Of a DNA stretch of 11,788 nucleotides, positions 1 through 6,393 are shown one piece after another. Both the position numbers and the translations under genes were made by a program. Positions within the stretch are counted from its first letter, which is position 1, and each line of letters opens with the position of its first letter. Source of the DNA: Gammaproteobacteria bacterium (GTDB taxonomy: Bacteria > Pseudomonadota > Gammaproteobacteria > SZUA-21); assembly GCA_027021095.1 (NCBI GenBank), contig JALUUZ010000217.1, forward strand, positions 1 to 11,788, read 5' to 3'. The notes beneath the pieces are model-generated. The model was not told the origin of the DNA. It saw only the letters and a program-made list of their open reading frames with translations, and did no database searches.

Positions 1-1
1 A

Positions 2-472
2 CAGCAGACAAGCCCGTTCTATCTCGTGTTGGACGGTGTCAAGGATCCACACAACCTCGGCGCCTGCCTGCGCACGGGCGATGCTGCCGGTGTCGATGGG
101 GTGATCGTGCCGCGTGATCGTGCAGTCGGGGTGACGCCTGCTGTACGCAAGGTCGCCAGTGGGGCCGCGGAGACAGTGCCGCTCTACCAAGTGGCCAACC
201 TGGCGCGGGCCATGGAAAAGATGAAGGCGGGCGGTGTCTGGTTGATCGGGTTGGCCGGCGAGGCGGCACAGTCGCTGTATCAGGCCGATCTGCGCGGGCC
301 GTTGGCGCTGGTGCTCGGCGCCGAGCAGAAGGGACTCAGGCGCCTGACACGCGACAAGTGCGACCTGCTGGTCAGCCTGCCGATGGCCGGCGAGGTCGAG
401 AGCCTGAATGTCTCGGTGGCAGCCGGTATCTGTCTGTATGAGGCGCTCAGACAGAGGAAGCATATCGTTTAA
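2..472 (+). CDS. rlmB: 23S rRNA (guanosine-2'-O-)-methyltransferase RlmB, C-terminal part
   Basis: RlmB is a SPOUT-family enzyme that 2'-O-methylates a conserved guanosine in domain V of 23S rRNA (G2251 in E. coli), using S-adenosylmethionine. The gene enters from the left edge with its 5' end missing: 156 residues are present against about 240-250 for the family. The reading frame is already open at base 2, upstream of an in-frame GTG at 26 that lies inside the domain and is not the real start. All three SPOUT motifs are visible: motif 1 around DPHNLGACLRTGDAAG, motif 2 around VLGAEQKGLRRLT, and motif 3 NVSVAAGICLYE near the end, which form the trefoil knot that binds the cofactor. The missing part is the N-terminal L30e-like RNA-binding domain and the start of the catalytic domain. 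The gene lies just upstream of the ribosomal protein cluster but is separated from it by that cluster's own promoter. A different TrmH/SpoU paralogue is the only real alternative. Confidence 0.93.
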   Translation, partial: QQTSPFYLVLDGVKDPHNLGACLRTGDAAGVDGVIVPRDRAVGVTPAVRKVASGAAETVPLYQVANLARAMEKMKAGGVWLIGLAGEAAQSLYQADLRGPLALVLGAEQKGLRRLTRDKCDLLVSLPMAGEVESLNVSVAAGICLYEALRQRKHIV

Positions 473-476
473 ATGT

Positions 477-505
477 TTGAATCGGCGCCACAGATTCAGT
501 AGAAT
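477..505 (+). promoter_or_regulatory. Predicted sigma70 promoter of the rpsF operon
   Basis: A -35 box TTGAAT (477-482) and a -10 box TAGAAT (500-505, 5 of 6 consensus bases) are separated by exactly 17 nt. They begin 5 nt after the rlmB stop codon. Transcription would start near 512 and give a leader of about 135 nt before rpsF, enough for the hairpin at 588-625. This is read by eye; no start-site data exist here. Confidence 0.65.
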
Positions 506-587
506 AGCGCCTTTTGTTTGTTCTGCCTTTTGGAGTGCCGTGTCTCTGGACCTGGCTTATCCATGTAAAAGGTAGTGTTTTCTCCTT

Positions 588-625
588 GCCTCACCGCACG
601 CGGTCGGTTCGTGGTGTCGGGAGGC
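588..625 (+). promoter_or_regulatory. Candidate S6:S18-binding leader hairpin
   Basis: GCCTC (588-592) pairs perfectly with GAGGC (621-625). An inner stem CACG (597-600) pairs with CGTG (610-613) around a 9-nt loop. Between the two helices lie ACCG (593-596) on the 5' side and a 7-nt strand (614-620) on the 3' side. The CCG at 594-596 may be unpaired or may pair with CGG at 618-620. A two-helix element with a CCG trinucleotide in the leader of rpsF is what is known from other bacteria as the binding site for the S6:S18 complex, which represses its own operon by mimicking 16S rRNA. The hairpin ends 11 nt before the rpsF ribosome binding site, so protein binding could block initiation. The family assignment is inference from position, shape and the CCG; the pairing itself is seen directly. 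Confidence 0.55.
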
Positions 626-635
626 TGTTATTCGC

Positions 636-641
636 GAGGAG
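636..641 (+). promoter_or_regulatory. Ribosome binding site that fixes the rpsF start
   Basis: GAGGAG at 636-641 is followed by two in-frame ATG codons at 644 and 647. Spacing is 2 nt to the first and 5 nt to the second. The second also gives the standard S6 N-terminus MRHYE, so 647 is preferred. The frame stays open back to an ATG at 575, but that would run through the leader hairpin and has no family support. Confidence 0.75.
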
Positions 642-646
642 TGATG

Positions 647-1096
647 ATGCGACATTATGAAGTAGTATTTCTGGTTCATCCGGACCAGAGCGACCAGGTG
701 CCTGCAATGGTCGATAAATACAAGGCGATTATCGAATCCAGCCAGGGCACCATTCATCGTTTCGAGGACTGGGGCCGCCGCCAGCTCGCCTATACCATCC
801 AGAAACTGCATAAAGCCCACTATATTCTGATGAATATCGAATGTGACCAGTCGGCCCTGGACGAACTCGAGACCGCGTTCCGTTTCAACGACGCAGTCCT
901 GCGATGGCTGGTGATCCGGATGAAAACCGCGGTGACCGAGCCGTCGATCATGGTCAAGGCAGAGAAGGAAGCCCAGTCCAGGCCTGAACAGGGTGGGACT
1001 GAGACCACACCGAAGCCGGCTGCGGAGACAACGGCACCGCCTGAATCCAGCAGTGCGGAGTCCAATGCAGAGTCCAGCACACCGGCAGCTGAGTAG
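647..1096 (+). CDS. rpsF: 30S ribosomal protein S6
   Basis: S6 binds 16S rRNA together with S18 in the platform of the small subunit. The core, residues 1 to about 97, is typical: MRHYEVVFLVHPDQS at the start, then the RRQLAYTIQKLHKAHY strand-loop region and the AVLRWLVIRMKTAV final strand. The protein is 149 aa, with a tail from about 98 onward that is rich in Ser, Thr, Pro, Ala and Glu and looks disordered. In E. coli the S6 tail is extended with glutamates by RimK; this tail ends in PAAE rather than a Glu pair, so the same modification cannot be assumed. The start at 647 is chosen from ribosome-binding-site spacing and family agreement. It is the first gene of rpsF-rpsR-rplI and is probably autoregulated through the leader hairpin. 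Confidence 0.95.
   Translation: MRHYEVVFLVHPDQSDQVPAMVDKYKAIIESSQGTIHRFEDWGRRQLAYTIQKLHKAHYILMNIECDQSALDELETAFRFNDAVLRWLVIRMKTAVTEPSIMVKAEKEAQSRPEQGGTETTPKPAAETTAPPESSSAESNAESSTPAAE
1043..1081 (+). repeat. Short imperfect tandem repeat in the rpsF 3' end
   Basis: Three head-to-tail units, each starting GAATCC or GAGTCC, can be read: 1043-1057 (15 nt), GAGTCCAATGCA (1058-1069) and GAGTCCAGCACA (1070-1081). They encode the low-complexity segment around ESSSAESNAESST in the S6 tail. Such units can gain or lose copies by slippage in frame, so the tail length may vary between relatives. Confidence 0.5.
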
Positions 1097-1132
1097 TCCA
1101 CCCCGGCACGATTGAACCAGAGGTAGAAAACG

Positions 1133-1357
1133 ATGGCACGTTATTTCAGACGTAAAAAATATTGCAGGTTTACCGCAGAAGGGATCACCGAGATCGACTA
1201 CAAGGATCTGCAGACATTGAAGATGTATATTTCCGAAACCGGTAAGATTGTTCCGAGCAGAATTACCGGCACCAGTGCAAAGTATCAGCGCCAGTTGGCC
1301 GATGCGATCAAGCGCGCACGTTACCTGGCTTTGCTGCCGTTTACTGATCAACATTAA
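1133..1357 (+). CDS. rpsR: 30S ribosomal protein S18
   Basis: S18 is the partner of S6 in the platform of the 30S subunit. The 74-aa product has the usual length and landmarks: MARYFRRKKYCRFTAEG at the start, IDYKDLQTLKMYISETGKI in the middle, PSRITGTSAKYQRQLADAIKRAR as the rRNA-binding core, and YLALLPF near the end. The single Cys at residue 11 lies in the KKYCRF motif. An AGAGG (1119-1123) lies 9 nt before the ATG. The gene starts 36 nt after rpsF, with no priB between them; E. coli and other enteric bacteria have priB at this position. It ends 15 nt before rplI, so all three are surely cotranscribed. Confidence 0.97.
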   Translation: MARYFRRKKYCRFTAEGITEIDYKDLQTLKMYISETGKIVPSRITGTSAKYQRQLADAIKRARYLALLPFTDQH

Positions 1358-1372
1358 CAGGCGGATGTCAGA

Positions 1373-1819
1373 ATGGAAGTCATATTGTTAGAGAAAATTG
1401 AAAACCTGGGTGACCTGGGTGACAAGGTCAAGGTCAAGGCCGGGTACGGGCGCAATTACCTGATCCCGACTGGTAAGGCAGCGCCGGCCACCAAGGAAAA
1501 TATTGCTTACTTCGAGGAACGGCGTTCGGAGCTCGAGCGCAAGGCGGCAGAACTGCTGGCCGAGGCAAAGCAGAAGGAGGCCCAGCTGACCGGCATGGTG
1601 ATCAGCATTACTGCAAAAGCAGGGGAAGAGGGCAGGCTGTTCGGCTCTGTGACCAACGCTGATATCGCCGAGGCAGTGCAGCAGCGTGGTGTGACTGTCG
1701 AGAAAAAGGATATCCGTATGCCCGAAGGTCCGATTCGCCTGCTGGGTGAATACGAGTTTGCGGTGCATTTGCACACCGATGTGGACACAACGATCAAGGT
1801 CCTGGTCGAACCCGAGTAG
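1373..1819 (+). CDS. rplI: 50S ribosomal protein L9
   Basis: L9 binds 23S rRNA near the base of the L1 stalk and reaches out from the ribosome surface, where it helps to limit mRNA slippage. The 148-aa protein matches the family length. Residues 1-50 form the N-terminal RNA-binding domain, with MEVILLEKIENLGDLGDKV and the conserved GYGRNYLIP loop. A long charged helix (about 45-75, rich in Glu, Lys, Arg and Ala) connects to the C-terminal domain, with the GRLFGSVTNADIAEA segment and an ending VKVLVEPE-like strand (here IKVLVEPE). The ribosome binding site is weak (GGCGGA, 1359-1364). It is the last gene of the rpsF operon; a hairpin terminator follows. Confidence 0.97.
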   Translation: MEVILLEKIENLGDLGDKVKVKAGYGRNYLIPTGKAAPATKENIAYFEERRSELERKAAELLAEAKQKEAQLTGMVISITAKAGEEGRLFGSVTNADIAEAVQQRGVTVEKKDIRMPEGPIRLLGEYEFAVHLHTDVDTTIKVLVEPE

Positions 1820-1853
1820 GCTCGTTTCCGCGAAATTTTTTTTCTTTGTTTTG

Positions 1854-1902
1854 TCAGCGGCGGCAGGGTGCAAGTCCTTGTTTGCCGCTGAATTAATTTT
1901 TT
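1854..1902 (+). terminator. Rho-independent terminator after rplI
   Basis: TCAGCGGC (1854-1861) is perfectly complementary to GCCGCTGA (1884-1891), an 8-bp stem with a 22-nt loop. It is followed by ATTAATTTTTT (1892-1902). The loop is longer and the U tract less pure than in a textbook terminator. It lies 34 nt after the rplI stop and before the dnaB promoter region, as expected for the end of the rpsF operon. Confidence 0.65.
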
Positions 1903-1910
1903 CCACAGCT

Positions 1911-1922
1911 TTTACCGGTAAA
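1911..1922. repeat. 12-bp perfect palindrome upstream of dnaB
   Basis: TTTACCGGTAAA equals its own reverse complement. It lies 113 nt upstream of the dnaB start and 26 bp centre-to-centre from a second palindrome at 1936-1949. A dimeric regulator could use it as an operator; this is inference. Confidence 0.55.
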
Positions 1923-1935
1923 CACACAGATTACT

Positions 1936-1949
1936 AGAGTTTAAACTCT
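1936..1949. repeat. 14-bp perfect palindrome overlapping the dnaB -35 region
   Basis: AGAGTTTAAACTCT equals its own reverse complement. It covers the predicted -35 box (TTTAAA, 1940-1945), so a protein bound here would compete with RNA polymerase. No known operator family is recognised by eye. Confidence 0.6.
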
Positions 1950-1968
1950 GCTGGTTTGCTAATACAAT
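1940..1968 (+). promoter_or_regulatory. Predicted promoter of dnaB-alr-radA
   Basis: A -35 box TTTAAA (1940-1945, 4 of 6 consensus bases) and a -10 box TACAAT (1963-1968, 5 of 6) are 17 nt apart. They lie after the rplI terminator. The start site would be near 1975, leaving a leader of about 50 nt. The dnaB ribosome binding site is weak (GTGAG, 2013-2017, 6 nt before the ATG). Confidence 0.55.
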
Positions 1969-2023
1969 TAGTGCTGCAGTGCCGGGTTTTTATTTCAAGA
2001 TTATCATACTGTGTGAGTAAAGC

Positions 2024-3574
2024 ATGTTGGAAACCATCAAAGCGTCTTCAGTTACTGAAACAAACACCAGCAAGTTAAAAGTCCCCCCCAATTCGATCGA
2101 ATCCGAACAGTCCGTGCTCGGTGGCATCCTGCTCAACAACAGGGCCTGGGACGAGGTTGCGGACCTGTTGACCGAGGAGGACTTCTATCGCCAGGATCAC
2201 CGGCTCATCTTTCGGACCATTGCTGCGCTTTCCGAGGAAGGGCAGCCGTTCGACGTGGTGACCTTGTCAGAACGCCTGGATCGCAACAATGAACTCGACA
2301 AGGTGGGCGGCATGGCGTACCTCGGGGCCTTGGCGAAAGACACACCAAGTGCGGCCAATGTCAAGGCCTACGCAGAGCTGGTGCGCGACCGTTCGATCCT
2401 GCGCCGGCTGATCGGTGTCGGCCTGGACATCGCGAACAGCGGCTATTCACCGGAAGGGCGCAGCAGCACGGAGTTGGTGGACGAGGCGGAGCGCAAGGTC
2501 TACCAGATCGCCGATGAGCGTGACCGCGGGCGCAAGGGTATCAAGAGTTTCGACACGCTGCTGCAAAAAGCATTTAAACGTGTCGACGAGCTGTATCATT
2601 CCGACAGCGATATCACCGGGCTCGCTACGGGGTTTACCGAATTCGACAGGATGACCTCCGGGTTACAGAAATCAGACCTGATCATCGTCGCCGGCAGACC
2701 GTCGATGGGGAAAACCTCGTTTGCGATGAATATCGCAGAGCATGTGGCGATCAAGGACAAGCAGCCGGTGCTGGTGTTCAGCATGGAAATGTCGGGAGAG
2801 TCGTTGGCGACACGGATGATGTCGTCGCTTGGCCGTATCGATCAGCACAAGGTACGCAACGGCCGGCTCGATGACCGGGACTGGTTGCGCCTGACCTCGG
2901 CGATGGGAATCCTGTCGGAAGCGACATTGCATATCGATGAAAGCCCGGCCTTGAGTCCGACCGAGATCCGCGCCCGGGCACGGCGTCTCAAACGTGAACA
3001 GGGTGGACTGGGACTGATCATCATCGACTACCTGCAGCTGATGCAGGTGCCCGGCGCGAAGGAGAACCGGACCAACGAGGTATCCGAGATTTCGCGCTCG
3101 CTGAAAGCCTTGGCCAAGGAGTTGGATGTACCGGTGATCGCCTTGTCACAGCTCAATCGCAGTCTCGAGCAGCGGCCGAACAAACGTCCGGTGATGTCGG
3201 ATCTGCGCGAGTCCGGGTCGATCGAGCAGGACGCTGACGTGATCGTCTTTATCTACCGGGACGAGGTCTACAACGAAGACACGGCAGACAAGGGGATTGC
3301 TGAGATTATCATCGGCAAGCAGCGTAACGGGCCCACCGGCCCGGTACGCCTGACTTTCCTCGGGCAGTATACCCGGTTCGAGAACTATATCTCAGAGCAG
3401 CAGTACCCGCCGCCAGGATTCGATCCATCGGGTGCCGCCCCGGCTCCCGGTGGCGGTGGTTTTGCACCGACTGACAGCGGAGGCGCTGGTGGTTCCGGTC
3501 CATCGGCAGCGGCTCCGGGTTACCGTTCACCCCAATCCTATCTGCAGCGATTCAGTACCGGGCCGTTTGTATGA
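2024..3574 (+). CDS. dnaB: Replicative DNA helicase DnaB
   Basis: DnaB is the hexameric 5'-3' helicase that unwinds DNA at the replication fork and recruits primase. The N-terminal domain spans about residues 20-125 (PPNSIESEQSVLGGILL is the family start), followed by a linker helix and a RecA-like motor from about 185 to 460. Walker A is GRPSMGKT (224-231, Lys230). Walker B is LIIIDYLQLM with Asp335. The segments ALSQLNRSLEQR, SDLRESGSIEQDADV and GKQRNGPTG are the later helicase motifs with the arginine finger region. The protein is 516 aa, about 45 longer than E. coli DnaB (471). The excess is a C-terminal tail (462-516) rich in Gly, Pro, Ala and Ser, ending in an aromatic/basic tip. No intein is present. 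It follows its own predicted promoter, and its stop codon overlaps the alr start. Confidence 0.97.
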   Translation: MLETIKASSVTETNTSKLKVPPNSIESEQSVLGGILLNNRAWDEVADLLTEEDFYRQDHRLIFRTIAALSEEGQPFDVVTLSERLDRNNELDKVGGMAYLGALAKDTPSAANVKAYAELVRDRSILRRLIGVGLDIANSGYSPEGRSSTELVDEAERKVYQIADERDRGRKGIKSFDTLLQKAFKRVDELYHSDSDITGLATGFTEFDRMTSGLQKSDLIIVAGRPSMGKTSFAMNIAEHVAIKDKQPVLVFSMEMSGESLATRMMSSLGRIDQHKVRNGRLDDRDWLRLTSAMGILSEATLHIDESPALSPTEIRARARRLKREQGGLGLIIIDYLQLMQVPGAKENRTNEVSEISRSLKALAKELDVPVIALSQLNRSLEQRPNKRPVMSDLRESGSIEQDADVIVFIYRDEVYNEDTADKGIAEIIIGKQRNGPTGPVRLTFLGQYTRFENYISEQQYPPPGFDPSGAAPAPGGGGFAPTDSGGAGGSGPSAAAPGYRSPQSYLQRFSTGPFV

Positions 3575-4647
3575 GGCCTGCCCGGGCGCGCATCGACCTC
3601 GGCGCGATGCGGCATAATCTGCAACAGGCCAGAAAGCATGCACAGGGTGCGCGGGTGATGGCAGTGATCAAGGCCAATGGTTATGGTCATGGCATTCTGC
3701 GGGCGGCCAGGGGGCTGGCCGCGGCCGACGGGTTTGCGGTGGCCAGCCTGGAGGAGGCGCTGCAGCTGCGCGAGGCCGGGATCGACAAGAAAATCCTGCT
3801 GCTCGAAGGCTTTTTCGAACCCGATGAACTCGACACGATCGCTGCCAGACAGCTCGATTTGGTGATTCATCAGCCGCAGCAACTGGCACTGCTCGAGCAG
3901 ACCCGGCTGGCCGCGCCGGTCGGTGTCTGGCTCAAGATCAATACCGGCATGAACCGGCTGGGGGTTGCGCCGGAGCAGGCGGTCCCATTTTATCAACGGC
4001 TCGTCGACCATCCCGATGTCAGCTCGGTCACTCTGATGACCCATTTCGCCAATGCCGATGACCGCCGCGACAGTTATACGCGGCAGCAGTCAGCGCGTTT
4101 CTACCAGTGTATCGACGGCCTGGATGCGGCGGTCTCGTGTGCCAATTCGGCCGCGCTGCTGTTTGCCAGCGGGACGCTCGGGCAGTGGGTGCGCCCGGGC
4201 ATCATGTTGTACGGCGTGTCACCGTTTCTGGCATCGACCGGCCGCGACGAAGACCTTAAGCCGGTGATGACGCTGGAGAGCGAGTTGATCGCAGTCCGCC
4301 AGCAACGTGCCGGTGACCCGGTCGGTTATGGGGGCGCCTGGGTCTGTCCGGAGGACATGCCGGTCGGTGTCGTGGCGATCGGTTACGGGGACGGCTATCC
4401 GCGTCATGCGAAGACCGGGACGCCGGTGCTGGTTCGCGGACAGCGTGCTAGCCTGATCGGGCGGGTGTCGATGGACATGCTGACACTGGACCTGCGTAAC
4501 GTCATCGACGCGCAGATCGGTGACCGGGTCGTACTCTGGGGAGACGGCTTGGCGGTCGAGGAGGTCGCAGGCTGTTCCGGAACCATTGCTTATGAGTTAC
4601 TATGCCAGGTCACTGACAGGGTCAGGTTCCTGGTCGAACAGGACTGA
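3571..4647 (+). CDS. alr: Alanine racemase
   Basis: This PLP enzyme interconverts L- and D-alanine in the cytoplasm, supplying D-alanine for peptidoglycan. The product is 358 aa, like E. coli Alr (359). Lys34 in AVIKANGYGHG is the residue that holds PLP as a Schiff base. Tyr253 in VGYGGAW matches the second catalytic base, contributed across the dimer interface. GYGDGYPRH (271-279) and GRVSMDM are further family motifs. Residues 1 to about 230 form the barrel, and the rest the beta domain. The ATG lies in ATGA, overlapping the dnaB stop by 4 nt, and no clear Shine-Dalgarno sequence precedes it, so it is probably translated by coupling to dnaB. The sequence alone does not separate a biosynthetic Alr from a catabolic DadX, but there is no dadA neighbour, which favours Alr. 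Confidence 0.95.
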   Translation: MRPARARIDLGAMRHNLQQARKHAQGARVMAVIKANGYGHGILRAARGLAAADGFAVASLEEALQLREAGIDKKILLLEGFFEPDELDTIAARQLDLVIHQPQQLALLEQTRLAAPVGVWLKINTGMNRLGVAPEQAVPFYQRLVDHPDVSSVTLMTHFANADDRRDSYTRQQSARFYQCIDGLDAAVSCANSAALLFASGTLGQWVRPGIMLYGVSPFLASTGRDEDLKPVMTLESELIAVRQQRAGDPVGYGGAWVCPEDMPVGVVAIGYGDGYPRHAKTGTPVLVRGQRASLIGRVSMDMLTLDLRNVIDAQIGDRVVLWGDGLAVEEVAGCSGTIAYELLCQVTDRVRFLVEQD

Positions 4648-4689
4648 CTTGACACACAGGACAATCGCGGGCAGGACAGCGTAAACAGT

Positions 4690-6054
4690 ATGGCAAAACT
4701 GAAAACCAGTTATTATTGCAATGCGTGTGGGGCCGTGGCACCGAAATGGTCAGGTCAATGCGGTGACTGTGGGGCCTGGAACTCGCTGGTCGAATCGGTC
4801 GAGCCGAAACCGTCCGGCGGCCAGCGGTTTTCCGGTTACAGCGGTGACGCGGCCAGCAATCATGTCAGGGCGCTCGACCAGGTCGACCTGAAACCCGAAT
4901 CAAGAATTCCGACCGGGATGCAGGAACTCGACCGCGTGCTCGGAGGCGGCCTGACTTCCGGCTCGGTGGTGCTGATCGGTGGTGATCCGGGGATAGGCAA
5001 ATCGACGCTGTTGACCCAGACCATGGCTGCCTTGTCGACGCAGCAGAATATTCTGTATGTAAGCGGCGAAGAATCGCTGCAGCAGATCAGCCTGCGCGCG
5101 CAACGCCTGGGTCTGCCGACGGAGAAATTCAACTGCCTGGCGGAAACCTCGGTGGAGCGGATCACCAGGCTCGCACTCAAGTCACGTCCCCGGGTCATGG
5201 TCATCGATTCGATCCAGACCGTGTTTACCGAACTGCTCACTTCGGCGCCGGGTTCCGTGTCGCAGGTCAGGGAGTGTGCGGCACAACTGACCCAGTTTGC
5301 CAAGCAGACTGATACGGCGCTGTTTCTCGTCGGTCATGTCACCAAGGAAGGCGCGATCGCCGGACCGCGGGTGCTCGAGCACATGGTCGATACGGTATTG
5401 TACTTCGAGGGTGATTCCGGCAGCCGTTTCCGCATCATCCGGGCGATCAAGAACCGGTTCGGTGCGGTCAACGAACTCGGTGTGTTTGCGATGTCCGACA
5501 AGGGGCTGAAAGAGGTCAGCAATCCCTCGGCGATTTTTTTGTCGCGCCACGAGTCCCCGGTAGCCGGCAGCATGATCATGGTGATGCGCGAAGGCAGCAG
5601 GCCGATGCTGGTCGAGGCCCAGGCACTGGTCGATGAAAGCCACCTGCCCAATCCCAAGCGGGTGACGCTGGGCCTGGAGCAGAACAGGTTGTCGATGCTG
5701 CTGGCGGTACTGCACCGTCACGCCGGGGTCGCGATGTACAACCAGGACGTCTATGTCAACGTCGTTGGCGGGGTGCGGGTTACTGAGACCGCGGCCGACC
5801 TGGCGGTCGTTCTGGCGGTGCTTTCCAGTTTTCGCGATGTGCCGCTGGCAGGGGATATGATCGCATTCGGTGAGATCGGACTGGCCGGCGAGGTGCGCCC
5901 GGTCCCCAATGGCCTGGAGCGGATTCGTGAAGCGGCCAAGCACGGCTTCAAGACAGCGATCGTGCCCAGTGCCAATGTACAGAAGAACGATTCCATCGCC
6001 GGGATGAAGATCATCCCGGTGCAGCGCCTGCACGAGGCGATCGGCTGTTTGTAG
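4690..6054 (+). CDS. radA: DNA repair protein RadA (Sms)
   Basis: RadA is a RecA-related ATPase that drives branch migration of recombination intermediates in DNA repair. The N-terminal zinc finger is intact: Cys10, Cys13, Cys24 and Cys27, in CNACG and CGDCG. Walker A is GGDPGIGKST (97-106, Lys104). The RadA-specific KNRFG motif is at 254-258. From about 285 to the end is the Lon-protease-like domain, which in RadA has a structural, DNA-binding role rather than protease activity. The length of 454 aa is close to that of E. coli RadA (460). It starts 42 nt after alr, with a modest AGGA (4673-4676) upstream, and is probably in the dnaB-alr-radA transcript. Its 3' end faces a small gene on the other strand, 23 nt away, and I see no terminator in that gap. 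Confidence 0.96.
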   Translation: MAKLKTSYYCNACGAVAPKWSGQCGDCGAWNSLVESVEPKPSGGQRFSGYSGDAASNHVRALDQVDLKPESRIPTGMQELDRVLGGGLTSGSVVLIGGDPGIGKSTLLTQTMAALSTQQNILYVSGEESLQQISLRAQRLGLPTEKFNCLAETSVERITRLALKSRPRVMVIDSIQTVFTELLTSAPGSVSQVRECAAQLTQFAKQTDTALFLVGHVTKEGAIAGPRVLEHMVDTVLYFEGDSGSRFRIIRAIKNRFGAVNELGVFAMSDKGLKEVSNPSAIFLSRHESPVAGSMIMVMREGSRPMLVEAQALVDESHLPNPKRVTLGLEQNRLSMLLAVLHRHAGVAMYNQDVYVNVVGGVRVTETAADLAVVLAVLSSFRDVPLAGDMIAFGEIGLAGEVRPVPNGLERIREAAKHGFKTAIVPSANVQKNDSIAGMKIIPVQRLHEAIGCL

Positions 6055-6077
6055 AAGGCTGTGCGCGCTAAATACGT

Positions 6078-6338
6078 CTACGCAAGCTTGTTGGCAAAAT
6101 GATACTCGTAGTTGAAGTGCTCATCCCCGGAGTTCAGCAACAGCAGGAATAGCTCTTTTTGTCCTTTCAGATAGGACACAGGATCGCGCCTGTAGAACAG
6201 GCACTTCAGTTTGCCGCCGGCAGGCTGCAGCCTGTGTGCCGGCTGACTGGTGTTGTATGACGGCGGTTCAGCGATCGCCGCAGACAGTGAAAAAAGAAGA
6301 ACGAACATCATAAGCAACAGGCAGGATCTGGATCGCAT
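6078..6338 (-). CDS. Small exported protein of unknown function
   Basis: I do not recognise this 86-aa product. Residues 1-23 form a clear Sec signal peptide: basic start MRSRS, a hydrophobic core LLLMMFVLLFSLSA and a cleavage site AIA|E after residue 23. The mature part of about 63 aa has one Cys (Cys46 in KLKCLFY), a basic-to-aromatic patch, a GQKELFLLLL segment and an aromatic, charged end (DEHFNYEYHFANKLA). There is no lipobox Cys at the cleavage site. It is real rather than a chance frame: an AAAGGAGA ribosome binding site lies 9 nt before the ATG, with an extended -10 promoter upstream. It lies between gspF (same strand, 228 nt upstream) and radA (convergent). A periplasmic or secreted location is inferred; any link to the secretion genes is only by position. 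Confidence 0.75.
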   Translation of the reverse strand: MRSRSCLLLMMFVLLFSLSAAIAEPPSYNTSQPAHRLQPAGGKLKCLFYRRDPVSYLKGQKELFLLLLNSGDEHFNYEYHFANKLA

Positions 6339-6347
6339 ATATCGTAT

Positions 6348-6355
6348 TCTCCTTT
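6348..6355 (-). promoter_or_regulatory. Strong ribosome binding site of the small exported protein gene
   Basis: Read on the minus strand this is AAAGGAGA, nearly a perfect anti-Shine-Dalgarno match, 9 nt before the ATG at 6338. It decides the start over two later in-frame ATG codons (residues 10 and 11), which would remove the basic end of the signal peptide. Confidence 0.8.
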
Positions 6356-6393
6356 ATGGCAGGAACACAATCGTTATTGTAATAATAGCCTTA

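Noticed and set aside
557..1354. A 265-codon open frame on the minus strand across rpsF and rpsR
   Set aside because: It lies antisense to two certain ribosomal protein genes and the leader, is rich in Cys, Arg and His as expected of a GC-rich shadow frame, and has no family resemblance.
4649..4689. A perfect TTGACA upstream of radA
   Set aside because: At 16-18 nt downstream there is only GC-rich sequence with no -10 box, so a separate radA promoter is not supported.
5182..6033. A 283-codon minus-strand open frame opposite radA
   Set aside because: It is a shadow of the conserved radA frame with low-plausibility His/Arg/Gln-rich composition.
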